Assembly: GCA_038093975.1 (NCBI GenBank)
Contig: JBBPTG010000002.1
Location: 1,054,001 to 1,118,000 of the forward strand
From: Chalciporus piperatus
Taxonomy: Eukaryota > Basidiomycota > Agaricomycetes > Boletales > Boletaceae
Direction of reading: 5' to 3'
DNA: 64,000 bases
A program made the translations under genes and the position numbers. Positions 12,197 to 23,834 of the stretch are shown here, piece after piece. Below the pieces are notes generated by a model that made no database searches, had not been told where the DNA came from, and saw only the letters and a list, made by a program, of their open reading frames with translations. Position 1 is the stretch's first letter; each line of letters begins with the position of its first letter.

Positions 12197-15100
12197 TCAA
12201 AGTCGGTTGAAGTCTGATAAAGGAACGGATTGGGGGTAAGGAACGATGGCGCTCGTCGGAGCGGTCAGGACTGAGGGGAATTGTGCTGCGGAGACAGGGT
12301 CAAGCATTGGCACAGGCGGACTTACTGGGGCTCGAAACTGATGCTGGAGAAGCGAACTTGCTGTAATCAACACGTCCACTTCACTTGACAACGGCCCTGT
12401 TATCTCGACAGCCTGTGCGACAGCGGACTGTGTGGCCACTGACACCTCGTTCACAGTGACTTGTGAAGCAGCTGCTGGCGGAGGCGGTAGTCCGGCGGAT
12501 ATCTGGCTAGCGACGGCGGCTGACCGATCAGCGGCAACCTGGCGAGCCGCCTGTAGCACGACTTGTTGAGCTGCCACTGCCAAGACATTCGTCTGTAGCG
12601 GGGTGTCGGACCGTTGTCCGGACACTTCCTGGTCGAACGCCTGGGCCGTGACAGTGAGCACGTGCTGCTGTTTTGCGAGGGCCTGTAGCTCTGGGCCATG
12701 CTCATTGGATGACTTCGACGCGATGACCTGCGACTGAGCCTCCTGTGCGACTCGTTGAGCAGCTGTCGTCAGCACCTGCATGACTTGAGCATCGTGCGTC
12801 GTGACTGGAGGGGCTAAAGCTGACATCGTCGCTGATCTCAGCGACCTGCGATGAGTTGGTCTTATGAGATATGCCTTGGAGAGATGGATAGAAACAGACC
12901 TAGGTGGGGTTAACTGAGGGAGACCTGGATCGCTGGATAAACGTTTGGCGTGGTCGCTATTCATGGAACTTCGCCTGGAAGATGGGAAGGTGCCGTCAAG
13001 GGTGGAGACGGGAGCAATGCTGAGGTGGAAGGTTTGAGTAAGTTGCTCCTTGACACCGTCTTGCAAACACTACGAGGGTGACGTCAGGACTGGGGTTATT
13101 TGTGGGCATCAAATACCTACTCTGGCCATTACTGTAATGTCGCAACTCTCCGCATCAGGTGGCGGTGTCCCTTGCAAAACATCACCCTCCCAGGAGAGCC
13201 AGGATGGCAGAGAGGGGGAGTCATAAAAGACTTGTAGGTTCGTCCCGGATGCCTGCGGATCCCAGACACGCGGGGCCCAACTCCATCGCAATCCCACATA
13301 TGCCACAGCTGGCGGCGATCCAGCGACCTTTCGATGGAAGGGCCGGAACGTCCACCCTCCATCTAGCATCTTCCTTGCATCGATGTTCCAGATATGGTTG
13401 CCTTTCGATTTCGTCTTTTTCCCTTCCTCATTGAAACGAGATATGTACGGTTGGTTCCAAAGATAGTTCCGTATCTGACGATCTCAGGGTAAGTCTTCCG
13501 ATTCGGGACGATGTTTGCGATAGGCTAACCTTCTTCATGGGAATTTTATCTTCCGGATAACCTTGCCTGGCAAGCTGGCAGGAGAAAAATATAGTCAGTG
13601 ACAATACAATTAATCCGAATGGCAGGGAAAACTTGCCTCTTCTAGAAATGCGTTCGTGAACGCTTGTATCCGGAATTTGAATGGTCTGAAGTCAGGAGAC
13701 TCGTCCAAACGCTGCATCTTTTTGGCCATCAAGGTCTGATGTATTGGTTCCCCCTTGGCATCTGTTGCATCCACTGTGAACACGGTAAGTCATCTGCATT
13801 GATATTCGCAACCGCAGCACTCACAATTAGAACAGACGCTATTGAGGAACTCGAAAAAGATACGGTCCACTTCTGCACGGTACTCTTGTGGCACCTCATT
13901 TCCATGATTAGGCGTCGAGAGATTCTCGGTAGAGTTTCGCGGCAGCAATACAGTCGACCGACTGCTGTGAGTAGCCACGGGTCGGGATACCGATACCTGA
14001 GTCGAAGTTCTCGGGTTGGATCCGGATGATGACTCTGGGTTTTGTGAGTGCGAGTAATCTCCCCCGGCGTCGGAATCAATGTCGTCCCCTTCCTGAGATG
14101 ACGTGGGACTGTGTGCATGATTTGCCTGGATAGCGGAGAAAGAAGGCTGGAGGAAATCGAGTGCTCCGGTCGCGGGAGGCATTTCAGGTAGACCAAACGT
14201 AAAAGCATTAACGTTGCTGTTCGTGAAAGAGCCTGAACGTGATACTCGACCAATTGGCGGACTGATGCCTGCTCCGCCCACCGTGATTGGAAGTGATTGT
14301 GAAGATGCAGTTGCAAATGTTCCAGTGGACGAGAATGAAAGAGGTGCCAAACCTGGGCTTGTGCTGGGTATCGATTGAAAACTGGCGGCGGTCGTGAGTG
14401 AGCTCCCCGAAAGTGAATGTCGATGAGACCTTGTAGGCATGGTTGTTGCTCCATCTGACCATGAGGTTCGGACTTGAGGCGGGAAATGGCTTGCGTGAGC
14501 GGCAGTTGTGGATAGCGAAGATGTGGAAATGAAATCTGTCGGAGTCGTAGAAGCGGAGCTAGCTGACATGGAGAATCCAATCGCTGGAAAGGACGGCTGT
14601 GCTGGCTGATGTAGTGTGAATGCAGGGTGAGATAAATCAGTAGAGCTCGTCAGTCGTGATGCAGTCTCAGGAGCAGTGGATGGAACAAATGAAACCATTG
14701 ATGGGACGGTAGTAGGCGGAAAAGCTGGAGCGCTCGTGACAGGGGGAGAAATAATGTGAAGTGGTGTATCCTCCTGAGGCTCCATTTTCATAGCTTTCAT
14801 GACTCGGTCGCCTCCCATTGATGATGCGCAGCGCTTACGGGACAAGTCCGAGGTATCTGAGCTCGCATCGATCCCACTCAAGTCGTATACGACTATCTGA
14901 TCTGTATCCTGTGCGGCGGTGACTGTGGGGAGTCGAGCCGGTGGCGAAACACTGTTGGTAGGAATCGATACTGAGAGGCTCGAGGCAGCGGAAAAGCGAC
15001 GCGGGGAGGATTTACGAGAACTAGCTGGCGGGTCAGCTATCTGCGTTGCAGCAATGAGTTCAGAAACCAAGGCGATGGTTTTCTTGAGCTCGTCGATCCG

Positions 15101-15956
15101 AGCGTTTGCTTCCGAACCCTGCCCGAGCGAGCAAGCAGCGCACGCCGACTGCGCGGTTTGGGCAATGCTGCATGACACAGCAATCTGAGCAACTGCCTTA
15201 TCACCGATAGCATTACATTGGTGCTTACTTCTTCAGCATATCACCCACAGCCATGAGATGCGCGTCGTTTGGTGTATCTGGTGAGGTATCCCTCGCTTGT
15301 ATGCGGGGATCGACTACATCCGGCGGAGGAAAGATGAACCCCGGTTCCCGGCCTGAGGGATGGGGACCACTCGGAGGGGAGAAACCGAGTTCGGAGGCTG
15401 AGTTGACCAACGTACTCGATGTGGATGACCCGGCGGCAGACACCGGTGTGGACAAACTCATTGCAGATGCGACTAATGCAGGCACGGTAGGAATGTCAGA
15501 AGCGGGAGACAGTGCGAACGCGGAAGCCATACTGAACATGGCTGGTGACTGGCTACTTGAGCCTGAGCTTGTGCTTTGTGGGGACTGCAGTGAGAAATGT
15601 GTGTCCAGATGGGGTGTCGCACCAAACGAGAGAGACGGTGGAGGGAAATCAGATATAAACCCAGGGGCGGAAGCTCGGGTTGAGCTGGATACGGAGAGGG
15701 TATCCATTGGTGTTATACCAGCACTTGCGGGGGACGGATCCGGTAACGTGAGCGGCAATGTGGATGGGTCCACTGCATTCGGGAAGATTGGGATAGAGTC
15801 GTGCGGGTTTTGAAGCAGTGGGCTCGGCAAGTGTGAATCTTCAGATTGAGAAGGGACAAGGGACGAGAAGGCTAGCGTTACGGCGCCCGAAGGGGACTGG
15901 ATGGGGCTCGTGTCCATTTGAACATTTACGTCTCGGGGATCGTGAAGGGACATCAT
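12197..15956 (-). CDS. Large conserved basidiomycete regulator-like protein (function unknown)
   Basis: A long protein whose middle I recognise as conserved across basidiomycetes without a known function. The start at 15956 (ATGATG, so 15953 is possible) opens a Ser/Pro-rich region to about 15225. The second large exon (about 15175-13800) contains SRKRCASSMGGDRVMKAMKM, a possible nuclear or DNA-associated motif, and ends near NEVPQEYRAEVDRIFFEFLN. Further exons hold the best conserved core: IRNYLWNQPYISRFNEEGKK, SKGNHIWNIDARK and WTFRPFHRKVAGSPPAVAYV, then SWLSWEGDVLQGTPPPDAES, which resembles a putative Ig/cadherin-like fold. The last exon (13066-12197) is Ala/Gln/Val-rich. The 15.2 kb splice junction is not resolved; a gtgggt donor upstream of 15225 would keep frame. 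Call by memory of the family, not by search. Confidence 0.7.
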
Positions 15957-16633
15957 TGATTACAGTACCGGAACAAGGAAACGGGGCAAGGATGCGGGTG
16001 TGGAGAACGTGGAGGTAATTTTAACGAGAGGGGGAAAGCCTCAAGGAGAGAGACACGGATTGAATGGTGTTGGACGGAGCGGGATTTGTGAAGCTAAGCA
16101 AAAGCAAGCACAAAGATTGCGATAGTTGTTCCGAAACGGCGCAGGACCGAGTGGTGAATGTCGGAACTGCGGTGATGACACGAAGCGGGGAGAGGGGGAG
16201 GAGGAGATGGTGGTGCCAGTGGTCGCCAGGATCAGCGAGTTTTGAAGTGATGTGCTTTGGACGGGGTCGGACTCGAGGACACACGCAACTTGCAAGGTTT
16301 GGTCACGGAAATTCTGTCACAGGCACAAATCAAGATTTCCCCATCAAAATTGAAAACATTTTCACAATCACTCTACCGACCCGCTTCCCTTTCCCGGAAA
16401 TTTCATATCATAAATATTCTCTATTTTTCCTCAACCAAATCATCATCGGCGGGTGGGATCAATAAAATTCATATTTATAGCATTATTACACCCTCCTGTG
16501 CAAGATGGAGAAGTGATAGAAATCGCCTCGAACAACCCCGACGCCTCGCCCCTGCCATGCAGCGCATCGTGGTGATTCAATCTGACAATACCCTCTCTCC
16601 CACCCTTCTGAATGAATCCATCTTCGGTTACTA
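15957..16633. other. Intergenic: 5' region of the regulator-like gene and 3' end of LUC7
   Basis: About 680 bp with no gene that I can support. It should contain the promoter of the minus-strand regulator-like gene (start 15956) and the LUC7 terminator. The part from 16320 to 16490 is AT-rich. Open frames on both strands here lack any recognisable product. Confidence 0.5.
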
Positions 16634-17892
16634 TCAATACCGCCTGCCACGTCCGGGCGATCTTGAACGATCTCGATCTCTTCGTCGATCTCTGCCCAAC
16701 CATTTCACTGTCAGCATCCACTTGTAACAATAACACAAACACTGACTCATATCGAGAAGAAGCGTGTCTCTCGAATCCTCTGTCGCGCTCCCGGTCCCGA
16801 TCGTCACGTGAAGACCGGTGATCACCCGCACGTTCACTCCCTGACCGTGCAGACGCACTGGGGGCGCCGGCTGAGGGAGCAACGGAAGGCGGAGGTGCCA
16901 TCTTGCGCTTCTCTCTTTCTTCCCGAAACTTGGACAGCATGTTCCGCAGCTCATGGTAACCCAAGTGCATCTATTAAACACGTGACCTTCCATTCGAATG
17001 TGACCGGTTGACCATGCATAACGGCATACCTTGCCTCCGAAGTGATCTGCCAGCCGACGATCGGAGTCCAATACGGACAGATATGCACCGCATACATCGC
17101 ATACACGAAGCTTTTGATGCCCAGAAGCGCCGGACGTGTCTGTGAGTTGTTGAAGTTCCCGCTAGATCATCCATGAAAACGTCAACGTCCACGAACAAAC
17201 CAAACTCAATACGACCAACCTCCTTCTCCGTTTTTTCGCTTTTCAACGCTTCGATGGCAGCCATTTCACGCAGCGATTCGTCCACCTTGCCTTGTTCACC
17301 TGTGAGAAAAACGAGTCAGGGCTTCCTTCCTTCCGGCAAACGACGTGACAGACCCAGGGTCTCGATCTTCTCCGTCCCACCCTGAATTGCCAACTCAATC
17401 TCAGCAATTTCCCTCATTAGGTTGGTCGTTTTCGCATTCTCTTCGGGTGTCTTTTCAAGTCGACGGTGTGCGGTCCTGATTCGCCTGTCACATTCTTCTA
17501 CGAATGCGAAAATGTTCGACTCATATTCCATCTGGAACCGGGCGAAAACAGGATCGTTCGGGCTCGCCTCACGGGCTTGAAGGAAATCGGTCTTCAGTCG
17601 CTCCGTGTGGGATTTCGGACACGCGCCCAGGTCCATTTTCTAGGTGTCTGTTATTACTTTCAGTTAGCATCATAGTCAATTACGCACAGTATTGGTGAAC
17701 AGAGTGTGCGGGCACGTCCCACAAAGAAAGTTTCGGCAGACCTTCTCATCGGACCATACCAAGTTGGCGTTGGCTACGCCCATGGCCTCAGGCCCCATCA
17801 TTTGCTGTAGAGAAGTGTTATTAGCGCAAAAACAGTGAGTATGAGAGACGCACCTCCAAGAGCTTCCTCTGCATTTCGGCAAGTCGTCCCAT
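16634..17892 (-). CDS. LUC7: U1 snRNP-associated protein LUC7
   Basis: A splicing factor of the U1 snRNP that helps choose 5' splice sites. The start at 17892 gives MGRLAEMQRKLLE, then across an intron QMMGPEAMGVANANLVWSDE and the first zinc finger, CRNFLCGTCPHTLFTNT...KMDLGACPKSHTERLK (CCCH type). A coiled-coil region follows (RTAHRRLEKTPEENAKT), then the second finger, which begins RVCDVCGAYLSVLDSDRRLA and ends with LADHFGGKMHLGYHELR across splice sites. The tail is rich in Arg/Ser/Asp. The best splice at the 3' end (donor gtcagt near 16750, acceptor gggcag near 16703) gives an ending of RDRSRSPGRGRRY and the stop at 16634-16636. Confidence 0.9.
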
Positions 17893-18782
17893 ATTGGCGG
17901 AATTAACGGTTGTCTGTCAACTTGGAGGTGTAGTTTCAATACGGACGTGGAGGCCAAGGTTGAACAGCTTGTTTGTCATTATGTGCAAAAGCCTCTAATC
18001 TTAACAAGTACAAACAACGCCTGCTCAATTAAACGCTCTACTACCTTCACCCTCACCTTACTCTGGGGACTCCCGGGCTTACTACTGGTCCGCTCCAGGG
18101 CGTGCCTCATTTCAACTTTCGATCTGTTCATCACAATTCAACCACATTCCGAACCACATTTCCATCGATTGAGCTCGTCTGCTTCCGAGCATATAAATAA
18201 ATCTTTATTAAATCTATGCCCCTGCTTCTTCCACTGGACTGTTCCGAGTCATCCGTAAAATGATGGACACTGCGCCCACTTGTCCGGTACTAATTCTTCT
18301 GCCAGGAATCCGACATACTGACCCTGAGCGTTTCTCCAAATCCGTCACGTCTTTTCTCGAACACAAGATATGATGGAGCTCTATCTCTGCGAATCGACCA
18401 TCCGACAGTATGGCTAGAGTCTCTGGACTTGTCACAGATCCGGAAAAGTTGGTAACCGGCTGCTGCCTAGTAACGCCACATCATTTCGGTCTTGACCACA
18501 GTAAGCATGGAACTCGAGTGTCACACTGACTCCGACTCACACATCATTGACAATGACATTCGAGTGTAACAATGTTCATAAACTACAGATGCGTAGCGAC
18601 AAAGCCAGGGGACTGTATTAGGTATGAATGCATAGCGAGTACGACATGAATTGAGGGGCGTGATGGCAAGATGGAAGCGTGCTGGACAATGTAAAATGAC
18701 ACGAGGATGATATGGGAACAAGAAATGACAAAGTGACAAGAATAATAGGGTAACGTGGCGAGGATCACTGCAGAACACCGAA
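17893..18782. other. Intergenic: LUC7 promoter and 3' region of the J-domain gene
   Basis: About 890 bp with no supported gene. LUC7 starts at its left edge and the minus-strand J-domain gene ends at its right edge, so it should hold the LUC7 promoter and a 3' UTR. Scattered short open frames show no family motifs. Confidence 0.5.
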
Positions 18783-20667
18783 TCAGTTTCCTCGACCGCG
18801 ACCACGACCTCGACCTCGGCCATGGCCGCGACCCCGTCCGCGTCCTCGCCCTCTTCCACGCTCTCCGTTAGGAGGGTTTTGCTTGGATGGATCCGCGGTA
18901 CCATCCCGCATTGGAGCAGACGGCTCGTGTTCAGAGAACTTAGAGTTGCTCTTGAAGTGATTCTGAGAACCGCGTCCTCTCGGACGGAAACTTCCTCGGA
19001 AAGCCGGAGATCCAGTCGAAGGCTGAGCTGTGGTCGGAGGATTCTCTGTGCGACGACGAGTCGTGACTGTCGGGGTAGGTGGTGGGGTAAATCCTCCATA
19101 GCTCATCAGAAGATTTTGGATCTCCGTGTACTTCATCCCATTGCTACTCGTCTTCTTTAGCAACTGCTGCTTGCCTTCGACAGACGTGACTTCTGTCCAA
19201 GCGTTACCAATGTCTTGTGTAGTCGCAAGACCTCTATCGAGAATCATCCACACTGCCTCTGGTTCGGCAGACTCAAGTGCGAGCGAAAGAAGCGACGCTG
19301 GAGGCGAGAGGTCATAAATCGCGTGGTGATCCTCCTCCTTTGGATCGTAAGTGTCGAAGAAATATTTGAGAATTGGGATGTGGCCAAGCTGAAGCGCTTT
19401 GTGAAGCGCAGAAAGTCTCGACGAATTACGTTCTTCTGGATCAGCACCTGATGATCAAGCGTAAGGATTTGCGATAACCAACGGGTATTAAAAACGCATG
19501 GACTCACTGTGGGCGTCAAGCCATTCGACCAAGTTTGCATCGCCGTTCTGAGTAGCAATGTGTAGCAGCGTCTCCATTGGGTCTTCGGGTTGTGTTACGA
19601 CGTAATTTTCGCAGCCCTGCCTGATTTCCCCGCCGGAGGGATCGACATCATCTTCCCACACGCCTTTCTTGACCCTGGTAGCATCGCCAGCGCGTGCAGC
19701 AGCAAATGTGGCCGATCGCAAGCCCTGAACACGTTTTTGTTGGGCCTGGGCAGTCTCAACGGCCTTCCTACGCTGATTTTCATCTTCTACTTTCCGGGAA
19801 GCTGCCTTGGCTCTCTGCCTCTCCTCTGCTTCCTTACGTTCTGTGATGTGAACCATTAGCACTTAATGTGACGGTAGGACGCGCTTGCACACACCTTTTT
19901 CGCGCATTCGAGCTTCGAACGCCTTGCGTTCTGCCTTTTGCTGGGCCCTGCGAGCTTCTCCTCGTTCCTTCTCTTCTCTTTCGCGCTTTTGGCGAGCCTC
20001 ATATTCCTCCGGGGTCTCAGGGGCTTGGTAACGATGGTTTGGACCTTCTAACAGCAATTCACAGTCGTTAGTCAAGATCGGTGTAAAAGGATACAACAGG
20101 CATACGGGTACGACTGTATCCGCGCCCATTGCGACCCCTCAGTATTTCTTCGAAGAAGAACCTAATAACTGGCATAAGCGCTGACTGCAATATTAACGAC
20201 TTTCCCCTACATGAAGAAGTCCATGCGGTCGAAATCAGACTCATAATCTTCATCGTAGAAGTAATAATCGTCGTCGTCGTCATCTTCATAGTAATCGTCG
20301 TACAAGTCTTCGTCGCTATCATGGTCGTGACCACATGGGTAATGGTGGCGTGGCTCAGATGGTGTGTGATGTCTTTGAAGGACGTTGTACGCCTCGCTAA
20401 GCTGCTGGAACTGTGCAGTGGCCTCCGCGTTTCCTTGATTCTTGTCTGGATGCATCCGAAGGGCCAGCTATCGCTCACGTTGAGTGGACGTGCTGCATTT
20501 CCGAATTGCCACCCACCTGTTTGTAGGCCGATCGGACCTGGTCCATTGACGCTCCCTGGGGGTGAATTTAGGAGCCCGCTCGCCGTTTCAGTATTCTAGG
20601 TGGATTCTCTTACCTGCTCGACGCCCAAGAGAGTATAAGCTTCGCTAATAGAGGAGTGCTTGACCAT
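18783..20667 (-). CDS. J-domain protein with acidic, coiled-coil, ankyrin-like and RG-rich parts
   Basis: A predicted Hsp70 co-chaperone of mixed architecture. The start at 20667 gives VKHSSISEAYTLLGVEQ, the opening helix of a J domain, which continues across an intron to LALRMHPDKNQG with the HPD motif and then QFQQLSEAYNVLQRHH. An Asp/Tyr-rich run follows (about 20210-20310), then a Phe-rich FFFEEILRGRNGRG. A charged coiled coil lies at about 20060-19790. After SATFAAARAGDATRVKKGVW come ankyrin-like helices (TLLHIATQNGDANLVEWLDA; SALHKALQLGHIPILKYFF). The C-terminus ends in an Arg/Gly repeat tract (18783-18850), which suggests RNA binding. It diverges from BCS1, with 118 bp between start codons. 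Confidence 0.75.
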
Positions 20668-20785
20668 GATGGGGAGGATAGGGAGGGAAAAAGCGGAGAC
20701 GACGCGACCTAAGACGCGTTGCTAAATTGGATAATAACCCGGACAAAGCCCCGGATACAAACGCGCTCTTTTGCTCTCCGCCATC
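20668..20785. promoter_or_regulatory. Compact divergent promoter: J-domain gene / BCS1
   Basis: Only 118 bp lie between two start codons on opposite strands, so the promoters of the J-domain gene and BCS1 must overlap. Both products are chaperone-like, so co-expression is possible, but that is inference from orientation. Confidence 0.5.
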
Positions 20786-22475
20786 ATGACCGCGCCAGGG
20801 TCAAATACACCACCTCCCGCTATACAAAATATCGCGATGGACCAGTCGCCCATTCCTATACCAGCGCCGCAGACCGGACAGAGTGCATCCATAATTGCTG
20901 CGATTTTTGGTGACAAGTGCGTCTGGGTCCATCATTTTGCGAGAATGAACCCGAGCTGATGAACTCATGAAGCGCAGCCCTTACTTCCAAGCGGGTTTTG
21001 GGCTAATGGTATTTGGAACATCCAGAAACTATCATCCTGCGCTCAATAATTGCTACTAGGGTGTCGGAGTGGGGCTAACAGCCCTCCGGCAGGGTCTCGT
21101 CCTAGGCTCCACTGCTCTCCGTCGCCGCATGCTCGTTTCCCTCGAGATGAACAACAAAGACCGTGCATATGAATGGTTCCTATCATGGATGGCCCACAAC
21201 TCGAGCACAGCATCTCAAAGACGCGCTGCTCAGTCATGGCTGCGGAGTCACCAACTCAGCGTCGAGACGGCGTTTGAGCAGAGGAGCAACGGAAGCTCTT
21301 CTGCGTTGTTCAGACTCGTTGCGGGACCCGGAACCCACTGGTTCAAGTACCGCGGGGCGTGGATACAGGTACGTGTGACTTGACCCCGCTCGGAGAGTAA
21401 TGCAATTGGATGAGGTTGGTTGATAAATCATTTCAAGATGAAACGCGAACGCGAGACCCGTTCCATGCAGCTCATGTCCGGCATTCCATGGGAAACGGTA
21501 ACATTAACGACTCTTTCCCGTGATAGACATCTTTTTCCACAGCTCTTGACAGAAGCTCGAGATCTCGCACTCAAGGGTCAGGAAGGTCATCTTGTCGTTC
21601 GGACTGCATGGGGAATTGAGTGGAAGCAGTTTGGTCAACCGAGAAGGAAACGCCCGTTGCACAGCGTCGTACTGGACACCGATGTGAGCGAGAAAGTTGA
21701 ACAGGACGCCCGTGCTTTTTTAGGGCGAAGACAATGGTACGCCGACCGAGGTAAACAGATTTGTTGTGTTAGCTTGCCCATATTAAAGTCGGCGTTAGGG
21801 ATACCGTACAGACGTGGTTATCTTCTTCACGGTCCTCCAGGTTCTGGAAAGACATCGTTCATCCAGGCACTCGCAGGATCACTTTCCTATGATATCTGCC
21901 TCTTAAATCTTTCCGAACGTGGCCTTGCTGACGATAAACTGATCCACCTACTCTCGAACGCTCCGGAACGTAGTTTCATCCTTATCGAAGACGTCGATGC
22001 TGCTTTCAATAAACGAGTGCAAACAAGTGAGGACGGGTGAGTGATTCCTAGCTCTCCAAACGACACTCGTAGACCCCTCTGCAGGTACCAGTCCTCGGTA
22101 ACGTTCTCGGGCTTTTTGAATGCACTTGACGGCGTCGCCTCGGGAGAGGAACGAATAATATTTATGACAACGAACCACCTGGAGAAACTCGACCCAGCAC
22201 TCATCCGACCTGGTCGCGTTGATCTCAATGTGCTCGTTGATGATGCCTCCCCAACACAAGCTAGGACGCTTTTCACTCGATTTTATGGCGAAGGAGACGA
22301 GGTTTCTAGAGAAGAAATTGACCGGCTGGGACAGCAAATGGAAGAACTCACAGCGACTGAGATGTGTCAAGGACGACGGATAAGCATGGCTGCTCTCCAA
22401 GGTCTATTCATCAGAAGTGATGCCAGGGAAGCTGTAGCAGAGTGTCGCGACCTTTTCGTAGACAGGCGGACGTGA
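20786..22475 (+). CDS. BCS1: Mitochondrial AAA chaperone BCS1
   Basis: Inner-membrane AAA ATPase that moves the folded Rieske iron-sulfur protein into complex III. After an N-terminal region and a short membrane segment (about 20980-21090) comes the BCS1-specific domain ([22 protein letters not shown]-like, about 21330-21500). The AAA domain has Walker [17 protein letters not shown], Walker [12 protein letters not shown], and second-region-of-homology residues [20 protein letters not shown]. The start at 20786 is the first ATG in a good frame. A likely 48-nt intron at 21751-21798 is a multiple of three and has no stop codon: removing it joins ADRG to [11 protein letters not shown] as in other BCS1 proteins, and keeping it would add 16 residues. 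Confidence 0.93.
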
Positions 22476-22554
22476 CAGATAGCTGGTATATATTGTCCAC
22501 AAAATTCCATGACATGTCGATCTGGAAAAGGCCCGCAGATGAGAGAGCAAATTC

Positions 22555-23669
22555 TCAAAAAAGAGGCTTGCGCTTCCGCCCAGTGTATTTTGAATCCCGA
22601 GGAACGCTTTCTTTCCCTCTTTGACGGTATAGCTGGCAATAATTTTTCAGTGCAAGCGGCGGCAACATCGAAGGACTTACCTCTTTCTTTTTCAATATCC
22701 AATCTCTGTCCTTCATACTCTTGCGCTTCCCGCTACGATCGCGTTTTTTCTCTTTCTCTCTCCTCCTTTCAAATGGTGCTTGTTCCACTTCTGACGTCTC
22801 CAGACCTTTTGGCAGTTGTTGTTGCTGTCCTCCTCCCCCTCCTCCGACGAATAAGCATAAGAAGACCTTCCTGGCCTTTTTTGAGTTTGGGTAATCAATT
22901 ACAATGCCTCCCCCGAATCCAGCTTTTTGCGCTGTCGAAGTGATAAGCTGTATTTGGTCATCTGACGATGGGTAGAACTGGAGAATCGCTCGTGAGGGGT
23001 TACGAAGGGCAGAATAAAGTGTCGTGAAGAAGCGATTCAGGCGGTGTGGGGGCGACGATGTCGGATGTGAGGTTTCTGCGTTCAACAACCATTGAAGCAC
23101 GGATATACTGTAGCGAGGTCGTGTCTACGAGGGCTTGAAAGTCCGAGGAAATAAATACCACTCACCTTATTGCACCATCGAAGCTTCCTGGGCGGAACCC
23201 AAACCCCTGGCCGATATCTTGGAGGAAGAGATCTCCCTCCACTTCTCTTTCCAGGGCCACCTCTAGACGTGCGTTGAGTCCCCCATACCTCCAGGTTTCG
23301 ATCGACTCACCAAGCATACTAGGCGCAATATCTACACCCGCCCAAATATGTCCCTCCTCGTCAAGAATTTCACCAGACAACCCAGACCCGCAACCAATGT
23401 CGAGGAGAAATGCCGGTTCGTCTGGAGGAATATTTAGTAGCTCCAGTGCTCGGTATGTCATGTCTGCTTGGATCTGCTGATTTCGCGTGCTTGATAGACC
23501 GTTGAGGTTATCCGACAGGGTAGACATGATAATAACGACGTACTTGGTAGTGTACTTGTTAGCCTCGGCATCGTCGTAGTACTGGAATGAGATGGGATTA
23601 GAAATTGATCTCCACGCGGGAATGGGACCGTACGATTTCTGGTGGTGCTTGAAGTTCAGGACGAGACAT
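22555..23669 (-). CDS. BUD23: 18S rRNA (guanine-N7) methyltransferase BUD23
   Basis: SAM-dependent methyltransferase that modifies a guanine in 18S rRNA during 40S ribosome maturation. The start at 23669 gives SRPELQAPPEI, spliced to YYDDAEANKYTT and then TRNQQIQADMTYRALELLNI, matching the family's N-terminus. The SAM motif I is LLDIGCGSGLSGEIL, with VDIAPSML after it and GSFDGAIR before an intron. The next exon begins SVLQWLLNAETSHPTSSPPH. The C-terminus is the WBS-type basic tail, ending KYTGRKRKPLF. It faces BET3 divergently, with 165 bp between starts. Confidence 0.93.
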
Positions 23670-23834
23670 GATCCGTGTAAATCGGAGACAGTATCTCAAA
23701 GGCTTTTAATTCTGCTCGTCCGCAGTCCTGGAGAGTGTACAATGAAGTTGTCGCTTGACGAGAGCTCCTGCAGGCACGTGATCTATAACTGTAGAATAGA
23801 GTTGTAAGTTATCTCTTGGACGACATCGCCAACG

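Noticed and set aside
13729..14580. 283-codon minus-strand frame overlapping the regulator-like exon
   Set aside because: It overlaps the longer conserved frame (13790-15178) in a different phase and shows no motif.
15253..15813. 186-codon plus-strand open frame
   Set aside because: Antisense to the Ser/Pro-rich N-terminus of the regulator-like gene; Gly/Asp/Glu-rich composition is what a mirrored Ser/Pro frame gives.
16443..16970. Unspliced reading of the LUC7 3' exon giving a long non-RS tail
   Set aside because: A good intron (gtcagt...gggcag) instead gives the expected Arg/Ser-rich ending, so the unspliced frame is not the product.
20129..20599. 156-codon plus-strand open frame with a Val/Ile-rich run that looks like a membrane helix
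   Set aside because: It is the mirror image of the Asp/Tyr-rich tract in the J-domain gene, so the hydrophobic run is an artefact.
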